DNA of 39,655 bases from Nocardioidaceae bacterium (GTDB lineage Bacteria > Actinomycetota > Actinomycetes > Propionibacteriales > Nocardioidaceae), in assembly GCA_025927595.1 (NCBI GenBank), contig JAICLD010000003.1:1-39655 (forward strand), given 5' to 3'. Position 1 is the stretch's first letter. Every line of letters begins with the position of its first letter. Shown here piece after piece: positions 1 through 8,085 of the stretch. Made by a program: the position numbers and the translations under genes. A model generated the notes under the pieces. The model did no database searches and had not been told where the DNA came from. It was given only the letters and a program-made list of their open reading frames with translations.

Positions 1-1
1 C

Positions 2-133
2 CAGGCCTCCGCCCCGCCGTCACCGTCGCGCCGACCCACGCGCCCCACCCGCGGCTCCCGCGAGCGGCGCCTCGCCGGAAAGGCGCAGCGGGGCCGGACC
101 AAGGCGCTGCGGCGGCGGCCTCCCACTGACTGA
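2..133 (+). CDS. arfB: ArfB-like peptidyl-tRNA hydrolase, C-terminal tail (partial)
   Basis: The frame is open from the left edge to a TGA at 131-133 and has no start in the window, so only about 43 C-terminal residues are visible. They are strongly basic and contain RPTRPTRGSRERRLAGK followed by QRGRTKALRRRPP. This matches the C-terminal tail of ArfB/YaeJ proteins, which pairs a release-factor-like GGQ hydrolase domain with a basic tail that enters the empty mRNA channel of stalled ribosomes. The GGQ domain lies outside the window, so the call rests on the tail alone. The other two plus-strand frames give Ala/Pro-rich sequence without family character. An unrelated basic C-terminus cannot be excluded. 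Confidence 0.68.
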   Translation, partial: QASAPPSPSRRPTRPTRGSRERRLAGKAQRGRTKALRRRPPTD

Positions 134-282
134 CCGGCCCGAAGTGACCATGGACGGGATGACCCGGTTGCTCCTAGGGTGTCCGTTCAGGCAGCCGTCG
201 GCGGACGTTCGGCGGTCGCCGCAGTCGTCCGCCGAAGCGCCGTGTGGGGGCACACGGTCCGGCGGTCCAGGGGGAGGGCACC

Positions 283-525
283 ATGTCGCAGCATCTCGGC
301 GACCCCACGGTCGCACCGAGGGTCGAGCGCCGCCGCCGGCGCGAGCTCGCCACCGGCGCTGCGGCGGTCGCCGTCCGGGCCGCCGTGCACCCGGCGCTGA
401 GGCCGGCCGAGGACGGTCGCGGGGTGGTCGCGGACCTCGCGCGCCCCGGCACGGTCCCGCCGCAGCGCGACCCGCTCCCCCAGCACCTGCCACGGCACCT
501 GCCGGGCGCGCCGCCGGCCCGGTGA
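283..525 (+). CDS. small hypothetical protein
   Basis: An 80-residue ORF starts at an ATG preceded by a good ribosome binding site (GGGGGAGGG, 271-278). All but about five of its codons end in G or C, the coding signature of the neighbouring genes. The protein has an Arg-rich patch (RVERRRRRE) near the N-terminus, an Ala/Val stretch that could be a short helix, and a Pro/Arg/His-rich tail. I recognise no family. It lies between the ArfB-like tail and the convergent hrpA, about 45 bp from the hrpA stop. A TAGGGT -10-like box at 175-180 could drive it with a leader of about 100 nt. It could be a chance ORF in GC-rich DNA. Confidence 0.45.
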   Translation: MSQHLGDPTVAPRVERRRRRELATGAAAVAVRAAVHPALRPAEDGRGVVADLARPGTVPPQRDPLPQHLPRHLPGAPPAR

Positions 526-540
526 GCCGGCGCCCGGCAG

Positions 541-564
541 CTGACCGGTCCCACCGGCCGTCAG
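541..564. terminator. candidate bidirectional terminator hairpin
   Basis: CTGACCGG and CCGG..GTCAG can pair across a TCCCA loop, with a 3-nt bulge (GCC) on the 3' side. The hairpin sits between the convergent small ORF (ends 525) and hrpA (ends 571), where a shared terminator is expected. There is no T-tract on either strand, so support is structural only. Confidence 0.3.
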
Positions 565-570
565 CGGTCG

Positions 571-3500
571 CTACAGCGCGTCGAGGGCCTTGCGGATCCG
601 CGTGTCGGAGACCGGGTACGCCGTCCCGCGGGCCTGGTCCCACAGCGAGACGCGGTACTCCTCGAGCATCCAGCGCACCCGCGTGAGCCCGGCGTCGGAC
701 GGTCGGCCCTCGGGCAGTGCCGCCACCCGGTGCAGGTAGGCCTCCTGCAGCGGAGCGACCCGGTCCATCAGCTGCCGGTCCGTCGCGACCTGCTGCCGAT
801 GGCCGGCCAGCCGCTCGCGACGGGTCCGGACCGCTGCCAGGTAGCGCGGCAGCGCTCGGAGCTGGGCGACGCCCACGTCGGAGACGAAGCCGCGGTGCAC
901 CAGGCGCCCGACCTGCGCCTTCATGTCCGCCAGCGCGGGCAGCAGCGGCAGCTCCGCGGAGCCGGTGAGCGACCGCTCGACGTCGCGCCACTCGCCCAGG
1001 ACCCGGACCACTTCGTGCAGCACCGCCGTCGTGGTGCTCGCGAGCTCGGTGCGGACCGCCGCGGCGAGCGCGTCGAAGCCGCGCTCGTCCCAGGCGACGC
1101 CGTGCCGCTCGACGAGGGCGTCGACCGCGGCCGCGACGCAGTCGTCGAGCAGCGCGGCCGTCGACGGGTACGGCGACCCGGCCAGCCCGAGCTTCTCGGC
1201 GTTCGACAGCCCGTCGGCGAGCCGGCGCGCGGGTGAGGGCAGCCGGAGCAGCAGCAGCCGGCGCAGCCCCAGGCGGTGGGAGGCGTCCTGCTCGGCCGGG
1301 GACCCGAGCACGCGGACCCCCACCGTGCTGCCCTCGTCGACCAGGGCGGGGAAGCCGCGGACCTCGTGGCCGGCGCGGGAGCGGGCGAGCTCCCGGGGCA
1401 GCTCGCCGAAGGTCCAGCGGGTCTGCCCGGACGCGTCGAGCCCGGCCTCCGCTGCCGCGTCCGCCATCGCCTCGGCGAACCGGGGCCGCAGCGGCGCCCG
1501 CAGCTCGTCGAGGTCCTTGCCGGCGGCCACGACCCCGCCGTCGTCGGCCACCACCCGGAACGTCGGCCGCAGGTGGTCGGGGACCTTGGACCAGTCCCAC
1601 GCCTCGCGCGGCACCGCCACCCCCGTGCGCGACCTCAGGAACCGCTCGAGCGCGTCGAGCAGCGGCTCCTCGCCGGGTGACGCGGCGGTCAGGAAGTCCG
1701 CCGCGACGTCGGGCACCGGCACGAAGCTGACCCGCAGCTGCTTGGGCAGGGACCGGACCAGGGCCACGACGAGGTCGTGCCGCAGCCCGGGCACCTGCCA
1801 GGTGAACGGCTCGGGCTGGACCTGGTTCAGCAGCGGGACCGGTACGTCGACGGTGACCCCGTCCTCGGCGGCGCCCGGCTCGAACTGGTAGCGCAGCGGC
1901 AGCCGCAGGTCTCCCTCGCGCCACTCGTCGGGGTAGTCCTGCTCGGTGACCGCGTCCGCCGACCCGGTGACCAGCATCGCCGGGTCGAACGTCAGCAGCT
2001 CGGGGTCGTCGCGGCGGGCCCGCCTCCACCAGGTGTCGAAGTGGGCGCCCGAGACCACCTCCTCGCTGACGCGCTGGTCGTAGAAGTCGAACAGCGTGTG
2101 CTCGTCGACGACGATCCCGCGCCGCCGGGCGCGGTGCTCGAGCTCCTCCGCCTGCTCCAGCAGCTCCCGGTTGCGGACCAGGAACGGGTGCCGCGTGGAC
2201 CACTCTCCGTAGACGAGCGCGTGCCGGAGGAACAGCTCCCGGCTCAGCCCCGGGTCGACCCGCCCGTAGGGCACCAGGCGGTCGGCGACCAGCGGGACGC
2301 CGTACAGGGTGACCCGCTCGCGGGCCACGACGGAGGCGCGCCTGCGGGACCAGTGCGGCTCCGCGTAGGCCCGCTTGACGAGGTGGGCGCCGAGCTCCTC
2401 GGCCCACTCCGGGCGGATCGCGGCGTTGACGCGCGCGTAGAGCCGTGAGGTCTCCACCAGCTCCGCGGCCATCACCAGCGACGGCTGCCTCCGGAACAGC
2501 CCGGACCCGGGGAAGATCGAGAACCGGGTGTTGCGGGCGCCCAGGTAGTCGCGGCTCTCGGGGTCCCGCAGCCCGATGTGGGAGAGCAGGCCCGACAGCA
2601 GGGCCTGATGGATCCCGTCCCCGTCGGGCTCCTCGTCCGCACGCGGCGCCTTGGGGACGGTGAGGCCCAGCTGCTTCGCGGTGCGGCGCAGCTGGGACTC
2701 CAGCTCCTGCCACTCGCGGACCCGGAGGTAGTTGAGGTACTCCGAGCGGCACATCCGCCGGAACGCGCTGGAGGAGAGCGAGCGCTGCTGCTCGCGCAGG
2801 TAGCGCCAGAGGTTCAGCCAGGTGAGGAAGTCCGACGTCTCGTCCTTGAACCGGGCGTGCTGTTGGTCGGCCTGGGCCCGCTTGTCGGCCGGGCGCTCGC
2901 GCGGGTCCTGCAGCGACAGCGCCGCGGCGATCACCAGCACCTCGCGCAGGCAGCCCCGTCGGTCGGCCTCGACGACCATGCGCGCCAGGCGCGGGTCCAC
3001 CGGCAGCGCGACCAGCTGGCGGCCCAGGCGGGTGAGTCGCCCGCCCGTCAGCGCGCCCAGCTCCTCGAGCAGCTGCACGCCGGCGCGGACGTCGCGCTGG
3101 TCGGGAGGGTCCACGAACGGGAACCGCCCCACCTCCCCGAGGCCGAGGGCGGTCATCTGCAGGATCACCGACGCGAGGTTCGTGCGCAGGATCTCGGGTT
3201 CGGTGAACTCCGGGCGGGAGGCGAGGTCCTCCTCGCTGTAGAGCCGGATGCAGATCCCCGCCTCGACGCGGCCGCAGCGGCCGGCGCGCTGGTCGGCCGA
3301 GGCCTGGCTGACCGGCTCGATCGGGAGGCGCTGCACCTTCGTGCGGGTGGAGTAGCGGGAGATCCGGGCCAGGCCGGCGTCGACGACGTACCGGATGCCG
3401 GGGACGGTCAGCGACGTCTCGGCCACGTTGGTGGCGAGCACGACCCGACGGTCGGTGTGGGGCTCGAAGACCCGGTGCTGCTCGGCCGACGAGAGCCTCG

Positions 3501-4473
3501 CGTAGAGCGGGACCACCTGGAACGACGCCCGGCCGCTGCTCCTGGGGTCGGCCACCCGGTCGAGCACGTCGGCGGTGTCGCGGATCTCCCGCTCGCCGGG
3601 GAGGAACACCAGGATGTCGCCGGGACCCTCCGCGACGAGCTCGCGGACGGCCTCGACGATCGCCTCGGTCTGGTCGCGGGTGACCGGCTCCCCCTCGGCA
3701 TCGACGACGGGCTCCTCGGAGCCCTCCTCGACCAGGGGCCGGTAGCGGACCTCCACGGGATACGTGCGACCCGACACCTCGACGACCGGTGCAGGGCGGC
3801 CGTGCGCGTCGGCGAAGTGCCGCGCGAAGCGCTCGGGGTCGATGGTCGCGGAGGTGATGACGAGCTTGAGGTCCGGTCGGCGCCGAAGCAGCCGCTTGAG
3901 GTAGCCGAGCAGGAAGTCGACGTTGAGGCTGCGCTCGTGCGCCTCGTCGATGATGATCGTGTCGTAGGCCGAGAGCATCCGGTCGTGCTGCAGCTCGGCG
4001 AGCAGGATGCCGTCGGTCATCACCTTGACCAGCGTGTCCCTCGACGAGTGGTCGGTGAACCGGACCTGGTAGCCCACCGCCTCCCCGAGCGGGCGACCGA
4101 CCTCCTCGGCGATCCGCTCGGCGACGCTGCGGGCCGCTATCCGCCGCGGCTGGGTGTGCCCGATGATGCCGTCGACGCCCCGGCCGAGCTCGAGGCAGAT
4201 CTTCGGCAGCTGCGTGGTCTTCCCCGACCCCGTCTCCCCCGCCACCACGACGACCTGGTGGTCGCGGATGGCGGCCGCGATGTCGTCGCGGCGCTGGGTG
4301 ACCGGCAGCTCCGGCGGGTAGCGGATCTCCGGCACGAGAGCGCGGCGGCGCTCGACCTCCGCCGCCGCCAGTCGTCGAGGATGTGGCGGAGTACGGCGGG
4401 CAGGCCGCCGTCGCCCGGAGCGACGGTCCCGCCGGTCCGGGCTCTCCCGCTCCCGTGCGCTCGCCTGCGACAT
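571..4473 (-). CDS. hrpA: ATP-dependent RNA helicase HrpA (DEAH-box)
   Basis: This 1300-residue protein has the full length of the bacterial HrpA family, DEAH-box 3'-5' helicases that unwind RNA and, in E. coli, act on stalled or collided ribosomes. Visible motifs are Walker A GETGSGKT (residues 79-86), DEAH at 176-179, TSAT (motif III) and QRAGRCGR (motif VI). They are followed by the helicase-associated region and a long C-terminal HrpA-specific domain. The first 45 or so residues are basic and disordered-looking, as is common in actinobacterial members. The ATG at 4473 is chosen because it is the first start after the divergent promoter region; a TAGACT box on the minus strand at 4483-4488 lies 9 nt upstream, so the mRNA may have almost no leader. 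It is divergent from the response regulator. Confidence 0.95.
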   Translation of the reverse strand: MSQASARERESPDRRDRRSGRRRPARRTPPHPRRLAAAEVERRRALVPEIRYPPELPVTQRRDDIAAAIRDHQVVVVAGETGSGKTTQLPKICLELGRGVDGIIGHTQPRRIAARSVAERIAEEVGRPLGEAVGYQVRFTDHSSRDTLVKVMTDGILLAELQHDRMLSAYDTIIIDEAHERSLNVDFLLGYLKRLLRRRPDLKLVITSATIDPERFARHFADAHGRPAPVVEVSGRTYPVEVRYRPLVEEGSEEPVVDAEGEPVTRDQTEAIVEAVRELVAEGPGDILVFLPGEREIRDTADVLDRVADPRSSGRASFQVVPLYARLSSAEQHRVFEPHTDRRVVLATNVAETSLTVPGIRYVVDAGLARISRYSTRTKVQRLPIEPVSQASADQRAGRCGRVEAGICIRLYSEEDLASRPEFTEPEILRTNLASVILQMTALGLGEVGRFPFVDPPDQRDVRAGVQLLEELGALTGGRLTRLGRQLVALPVDPRLARMVVEADRRGCLREVLVIAAALSLQDPRERPADKRAQADQQHARFKDETSDFLTWLNLWRYLREQQRSLSSSAFRRMCRSEYLNYLRVREWQELESQLRRTAKQLGLTVPKAPRADEEPDGDGIHQALLSGLLSHIGLRDPESRDYLGARNTRFSIFPGSGLFRRQPSLVMAAELVETSRLYARVNAAIRPEWAEELGAHLVKRAYAEPHWSRRRASVVARERVTLYGVPLVADRLVPYGRVDPGLSRELFLRHALVYGEWSTRHPFLVRNRELLEQAEELEHRARRRGIVVDEHTLFDFYDQRVSEEVVSGAHFDTWWRRARRDDPELLTFDPAMLVTGSADAVTEQDYPDEWREGDLRLPLRYQFEPGAAEDGVTVDVPVPLLNQVQPEPFTWQVPGLRHDLVVALVRSLPKQLRVSFVPVPDVAADFLTAASPGEEPLLDALERFLRSRTGVAVPREAWDWSKVPDHLRPTFRVVADDGGVVAAGKDLDELRAPLRPRFAEAMADAAAEAGLDASGQTRWTFGELPRELARSRAGHEVRGFPALVDEGSTVGVRVLGSPAEQDASHRLGLRRLLLLRLPSPARRLADGLSNAEKLGLAGSPYPSTAALLDDCVAAAVDALVERHGVAWDERGFDALAAAVRTELASTTTAVLHEVVRVLGEWRDVERSLTGSAELPLLPALADMKAQVGRLVHRGFVSDVGVAQLRALPRYLAAVRTRRERLAGHRQQVATDRQLMDRVAPLQEAYLHRVAALPEGRPSDAGLTRVRWMLEEYRVSLWDQARGTAYPVSDTRIRKALDAL

Positions 4474-4557
4474 GACCGGCCCAGTCTACGGACCGGCTCC
4501 CCGACGGACCCGGTCCGGCAGGCGCTCGTCGAGGGTCGACCTCCCCGTCCCCTTGCT

Positions 4558-4575
4558 TCACAGGCTTCTCACAGG
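4558..4575 (+). promoter_or_regulatory. TCACAGG-N4-TCACAGG direct repeat, candidate PhoP-type binding site
   Basis: Two identical heptamers, TCACAGG at 4558-4564 and 4569-4575, are spaced 11 bp start to start, about one helical turn. OmpR/PhoB-family regulators typically bind head-to-tail sites with this spacing. The M. tuberculosis PhoP consensus, as I recall it, is TCACAGC-N4-TCACAGC, so each half differs at one base. The repeat lies 44 bp upstream of the ATG of a PhoP-like regulator, which suggests autoregulation. Binding is inferred, not shown. Confidence 0.6.
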
Positions 4576-4618
4576 AGGCTCCCACCGTTCCCATGACCGA
4601 GCAGGCGATCCTGGGACC

Positions 4619-5350
4619 ATGCCACTCGCGAGCTCCTCCCCCGCGCTGACGCGTCCCGACGGCTCGGCCCTGCGCGTGCTCGTCGTCGACGACGAGGTCA
4701 ACATCGCCGAGCTGATCAGCATGGCGGTGCGCTACGAGGGGTGGGAGCCGTGCGTCGCCCACACCGGCAGCAAGGCCGTGAGCGCCGCGAAGGACGCCCG
4801 CCCCGACGCGGTCGTGCTCGACGTCATGCTGCCGGACTTCGACGGCATGGAGGTGCTGCGCCGGATGCGGGGGCTGCACCCCGACGTACCCGTGCTGTTC
4901 CTGACCGCGCGGGACTCCGTCGAGGACCGGGTCCTCGGTCTCACCGCCGGCGGCGACGACTACGTGGTCAAGCCGTTCAGCCTCGAGGAGGTCGTCGCGC
5001 GTCTGCGGGCGCTGATGCGGCGGGCCGGAGCGACCGACCGCCGTCAGTCCAACCGGCTGAGCGTCGGGGACCTCACGCTCGACGAGGACAGCCACGAGGT
5101 GTTCCGCGCGGGCGAGGAGATCCGGCTGACCGCGACCGAGTTCGAGCTGCTGCGGTTCCTCATGCGCAACCCGCGCCGGGTGCTCTCCAAGCCGCAGATC
5201 CTCGACCGGGTGTGGAACTACGACTTCGGCGGGCAGGCCAACGTGGTCGAGCTCTACATCTCCTACCTGCGCAAGAAGGTGGACGCCGGCCGGGAGCCGA
5301 TGATCCACACCATGCGCGGGGCGGGGTACGTCCTGAAGCCGGCCGAGTGA
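4619..5350 (+). CDS. PhoP-like OmpR-family response regulator
   Basis: A 243-residue two-domain response regulator. The receiver domain (about 18-132) has the acidic pair D24/D25, phospho-acceptor D68 (VVLDVMLPD), switch T96 (LFLTARDS) and K118 (DDYVVKPFS). The C-terminal winged helix (about 148-240) ends RGAGYVLKP, as OmpR/PhoB proteins do. The wording around K118 (KPFSLEEVVARLRALMRRAG) and VWNYDFGG resembles mycobacterial PhoP. The ATG at 4619 is preferred over an upstream in-frame extension that runs back into the hrpA promoter and adds non-conserved sequence. The sensor kinase begins 7 bp after the stop, so the pair is co-transcribed. The TCACAGG direct repeat upstream suggests self-control. 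PhoP-like is my best subfamily call; TcrX/TrcR-type relatives are possible. Confidence 0.92.
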   Translation: MPLASSSPALTRPDGSALRVLVVDDEVNIAELISMAVRYEGWEPCVAHTGSKAVSAAKDARPDAVVLDVMLPDFDGMEVLRRMRGLHPDVPVLFLTARDSVEDRVLGLTAGGDDYVVKPFSLEEVVARLRALMRRAGATDRRQSNRLSVGDLTLDEDSHEVFRAGEEIRLTATEFELLRFLMRNPRRVLSKPQILDRVWNYDFGGQANVVELYISYLRKKVDAGREPMIHTMRGAGYVLKPAE

Positions 5351-5357
5351 GGCTGTC

Positions 5358-6920
5358 GTGACCCGGCGGCTGGTCCCGACGTCCCTGACGGGACGGCTGG
5401 TCGCCACGCTCGTGACGGTGGTGGTGCTGGCCTCGGTCCTCCTCGGGGTGCTGACCAGCCTCGCCACCCGCACCGTGCTCTACGGCCAGCTCGACGAGCA
5501 GGTGGAGCACGCGGTGGGCCGCTCCCTGCATCGGGACCCGGGCGACCCGCGGCTGCCGTTGACCGACGACGACAGCGGGCTCGACGACCGCGGACCCGGC
5601 GCCGGCGACCCGGTGGGCACCGTCAACGCCTTCGTGACCGGGGGCCTGTCGACCGGCCAGGTGCTCGGCGACAACGGCCCCGAGGATCTTGGCAGGGCGG
5701 CGCTGCGGCGCCTCGGCGCGGTGCCGACCGACGGCCGGGTCCACGAGGTCGACCTCCCCGGACGCGGCAGCTTCCACGTGGAGGCGCGCTCCGACGGCGC
5801 CGGCACCGTCGCCGTCGCCGGCCTCTCCACCCATGACGTCCAGGACGCGATCGGCACGCTGCTGCTCTGGGAGGTCGTGCTCGCCCTCGCGGCGGTGCTG
5901 CTCGCGGCCCTGAGCGGCCTGTGGCTGGTGCGACGGCAGCTGCGGCCCCTGCGCCGGGTCGCCGCCACCGCGCACCAGGTGTCCGCGCTGCCGCTCTCCA
6001 GCGGCGAGATCGGCACGACGGTCCGGGTCCCGGACTCGCTGACCGACGAGCGCACCGAGGTCGGTGCCGTCGGCGCGGCGCTGAACGCCCTGCTCGCGCA
6101 CGTCGAGCAGGCGCTCGACGAGCGGCACCGCAGCGAGCAGCAGGTGCGCCAGTTCGTGGCCGACGCCTCCCACGAGCTGCGGACCCCGCTCTCCACGATC
6201 CACGGGTACGCCGAGCTGAGCCGGCGCACCCAGCCCCCGGACGCCGACCGGCTCGCGATCGCGATGGGCAAGGTCGAGGTGGAGGCCACCCGGATGTCGA
6301 GCCTGGTGCAGGACCTGCTGCTGCTGGCACGTCTGGATGCCGGTCGGCCGCTGGCCCGGGACGAGGTCGACCTCACCAGGCTCGTGCTCGAGACCGTCGG
6401 CGACGCAGGGGTGGTCGCCCCCGGTCACCGCTGGCTGCTCGACCTCCCCGACGAGCCGCTGGAGGTGACCGGGGACGAGCAGCGGCTGCACCAGGTCGTC
6501 ACCAACCTGCTCAACAACGCACGCCGGCACACACCCCCGGGCACGACGGTGGGCATCGCCGTCAGTGTCGACGGGGACGACGTACTGCTCGACGTCACCG
6601 ACGACGGCCCCGGCATGCCGCCGGAGCTGGTGCGGACGGCGTTCGAGCGCTTCTCGCGCGGCGACTCCTCGCGCACCCGCCAGTCCGGTGGCGCCGGGCT
6701 CGGCCTGTCACTGGTCCAGGCGATCACCACCGCCCACGGCGGCACCGTCTCCGTCGAGTCCGGGCCCGGCCTCACCCGCTTCGAGGTGCGGCTGCCGGCT
6801 CGGCCGCGCCACCGACGCGGCGGCCAGGTTGTGGCCGATGACCGCTCGTTTCGGACTGGGACGCTGCAGGGATCGGCCACAAGCCGGCCGTTGGACCGGG
6901 ATGGGCCACCGTCGGTTTGA
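5358..6920 (+). CDS. sensor histidine kinase (PhoR-like), partner of the upstream regulator
   Basis: A 520-residue membrane kinase with a GTG start 7 bp after the regulator. TM1 is at about 11-34, an extracytoplasmic sensor of about 130 residues follows, TM2 is at about 165-190, then a HAMP linker. The HisKA dimerisation helix carries phospho-acceptor H272 in ADASHELRTPLSTIHGY. The HATPase domain shows the N box (NLLNNARRHT), G1 (DVTDDGPGMP) and G2 (GAGLGLSLVQAI). The conserved fold ends at RFEVRLPA; some 40 further residues form a basic, unconserved tail. The sensor is acidic (LTDDDSGLDDRG), which could suit metal or pH sensing as in PhoQ/PhoR-type kinases, but the ligand cannot be told from sequence. 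Confidence 0.93.
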   Translation: MTRRLVPTSLTGRLVATLVTVVVLASVLLGVLTSLATRTVLYGQLDEQVEHAVGRSLHRDPGDPRLPLTDDDSGLDDRGPGAGDPVGTVNAFVTGGLSTGQVLGDNGPEDLGRAALRRLGAVPTDGRVHEVDLPGRGSFHVEARSDGAGTVAVAGLSTHDVQDAIGTLLLWEVVLALAAVLLAALSGLWLVRRQLRPLRRVAATAHQVSALPLSSGEIGTTVRVPDSLTDERTEVGAVGAALNALLAHVEQALDERHRSEQQVRQFVADASHELRTPLSTIHGYAELSRRTQPPDADRLAIAMGKVEVEATRMSSLVQDLLLLARLDAGRPLARDEVDLTRLVLETVGDAGVVAPGHRWLLDLPDEPLEVTGDEQRLHQVVTNLLNNARRHTPPGTTVGIAVSVDGDDVLLDVTDDGPGMPPELVRTAFERFSRGDSSRTRQSGGAGLGLSLVQAITTAHGGTVSVESGPGLTRFEVRLPARPRHRRGGQVVADDRSFRTGTLQGSATSRPLDRDGPPSV

Positions 6921-6961
6921 GGGGGGTCCGAGCGGGAACGGTGGGACCGGAAGGAGGGACC

Positions 6962-7108
6962 ATGGATCTGATCCTGTGGATCATCGCGGTGATCCTGGTG
7001 GTCGCCGGCATCGTGTCGATCGTGCGCGGCGGGCTGCTCTGGGGCATCGTGCTGATCATCGTCGGCCTGCTCGTCGGGCCCGGCGGCGTCAGCATCTTCG
7101 GCAAGTAG
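6962..7108 (+). CDS. small hydrophobic membrane protein with GPGG-SIF end
   Basis: A 48-residue protein made almost entirely of two short hydrophobic segments (about 3-20 and 25-40) joined by VRGG and ending in GPGGVSIFGK. The ATG has an excellent ribosome binding site (GGAAGGAGGG, 949-958 of the 6 kb block, i.e. 6949-6958). Small proteins of this pattern recur in actinobacteria and have no function known to me. It lies about 40 bp after the kinase on the same strand and may share its transcript. A hairpin follows at 7117-7139. Confidence 0.75.
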   Translation: MDLILWIIAVILVVAGIVSIVRGGLLWGIVLIIVGLLVGPGGVSIFGK

Positions 7109-7116
7109 CGCCACCT

Positions 7117-7139
7117 CGCCGTCTTCGGGGGCGAAGGCG
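7117..7139 (+). terminator. candidate terminator hairpin
   Basis: CTTCG (7123-7127) and CGAAG (7132-7136) pair around a GGGG loop, extended by CGC/GCG across a small bulge. The hairpin lies just after the small membrane protein and before the separately promoted SDR gene. No T-tract is visible. Confidence 0.3.
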
Positions 7140-7211
7140 TGGACCGGCCGGTCGCCGCCTGGCGCAGCGGCCGGCCGCTCCGACGCGCCCGGGGGTCGCG
7201 CGGCGCCCGGG

Positions 7212-7217
7212 TAGGGT
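7212..7217 (+). promoter_or_regulatory. -10 box TAGGGT of a probable leaderless promoter
   Basis: TAGGGT fits the actinobacterial TANNNT -10 pattern and ends 7 nt before the GTG of the SDR gene, so transcription would start at or next to the start codon. No Shine-Dalgarno sequence precedes that GTG, which agrees with a leaderless message. Confidence 0.55.
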
Positions 7218-7224
7218 CGCCGGT

Positions 7225-8085
7225 GTGCGGACGCTGCGGGACAAGGTCGTCGTGGTCACCGGCGCCGGCTCGGGCATCGGCCGGGCACTGGCCGTGCAGG
7301 CCGCCGTCGCCGGCGCCGTTCCCGCGCTCAGCGACGTGGACGAGCGCGGCCTGCGCGAGACCGCGGACCTGGTCCTCGCCGCCGCGGGCCGCCGACCCCG
7401 GACGGACCGGCTCGACGTGCGCGACCGGGTCGCGGTGCGCGCGTACGCCGCCGCGGTCGGCGACGGGCTGGACCGGGTCGACGTCCTGGTCAACAACGCC
7501 GGCGTCGCCCTGCACGGCGCGCTCGAGGAGGTCGGGTACGACGACCTCGAGTGGGTGATGGACGTCGACTTCTGGGGCGTCGTGAACGGGACCAAGGAGT
7601 TCCTCCCCCACCTGGCGGCCTCCGGGGACGGCTGCCTGGTCAACGTCTCGAGCCTGTTCGGCCTCATGGGGGTGGCGGGCCAGACCGCCTACTGCTCGGC
7701 GAAGTTCGCGGTGCGCGGCTTCACCGAGTCGCTGCGCCAGGAGCTGCTGCTCGCGGGCACGCCCGTCCAGGTGACCTGCGTGCACCCGGGCGGCGTGCGG
7801 ACCGGGATCGTCCGGCACGGGCGCGTCGCGGCCTCCCACGACAAGGCCGCCGTCGAACGGCACTTCGACGAGCGGCTCGCGCGCACGACCCCGGAGCAGG
7901 CCGCTCGGGCGATCTGGGCGGGCGTGCTCGCCGGTCGACCGCGCGTCCTCGTCGGTGCCGACGCCAAGGCGCTCGACGCGACGGTGCGGCTGCTCGGGTC
8001 CGGCTACCAGCGGCTCGTCACGAGGGTGATGCGGCCGACGGCTCCGCGCCCGCTGGTCCCCCCGCCACCGCCCGCAGCACGCTGA
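7225..8085 (+). CDS. short-chain dehydrogenase/reductase (SDR family)
   Basis: A 286-residue classical SDR. The Rossmann NAD(P) motif TGAGSGIGRA begins at residue 12, NNAG follows VDVLV, and the catalytic set is S in NVSSLFGL with Y156 and K160 (YCSAK). A PGGVRT segment follows, as in classical SDRs. Substrate is not predictable; homologues of this type are often annotated as acetoin or steroid-like dehydrogenases. The GTG at 7225 is chosen because MRTLRDKVVVVTG is the usual SDR opening and a TAGGGT box lies 7 nt upstream. The last 68 bp overlap, tail to tail, the end of the unknown gene on the other strand. The overlapping tail is Pro-rich (PRPLVPPPPPAAR) and beyond the conserved fold. Confidence 0.9.
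   Translation: MRTLRDKVVVVTGAGSGIGRALAVQAAVAGAVPALSDVDERGLRETADLVLAAAGRRPRTDRLDVRDRVAVRAYAAAVGDGLDRVDVLVNNAGVALHGALEEVGYDDLEWVMDVDFWGVVNGTKEFLPHLAASGDGCLVNVSSLFGLMGVAGQTAYCSAKFAVRGFTESLRQELLLAGTPVQVTCVHPGGVRTGIVRHGRVAASHDKAAVERHFDERLARTTPEQAARAIWAGVLAGRPRVLVGADAKALDATVRLLGSGYQRLVTRVMRPTAPRPLVPPPPPAAR

Noticed and set aside
2578-4596. Long plus-strand frame opposite hrpA (672 codons)
   Set aside because: Antisense of HrpA codons; composition is Arg/Gly/Ala/Asp-Val-rich without domains.
4472-4618. N-terminal extension of the response regulator
   Set aside because: It spans the divergent promoter and the TCACAGG repeats, and relatives start near MPLASSSP.
20-5473. Very long open frame on the minus strand (1817 codons)
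   Set aside because: It is the shadow of hrpA and the regulator genes: Arg/Pro/Gly-rich, no motifs, and in a different frame from the clear HrpA reading. High GC makes stops rare.
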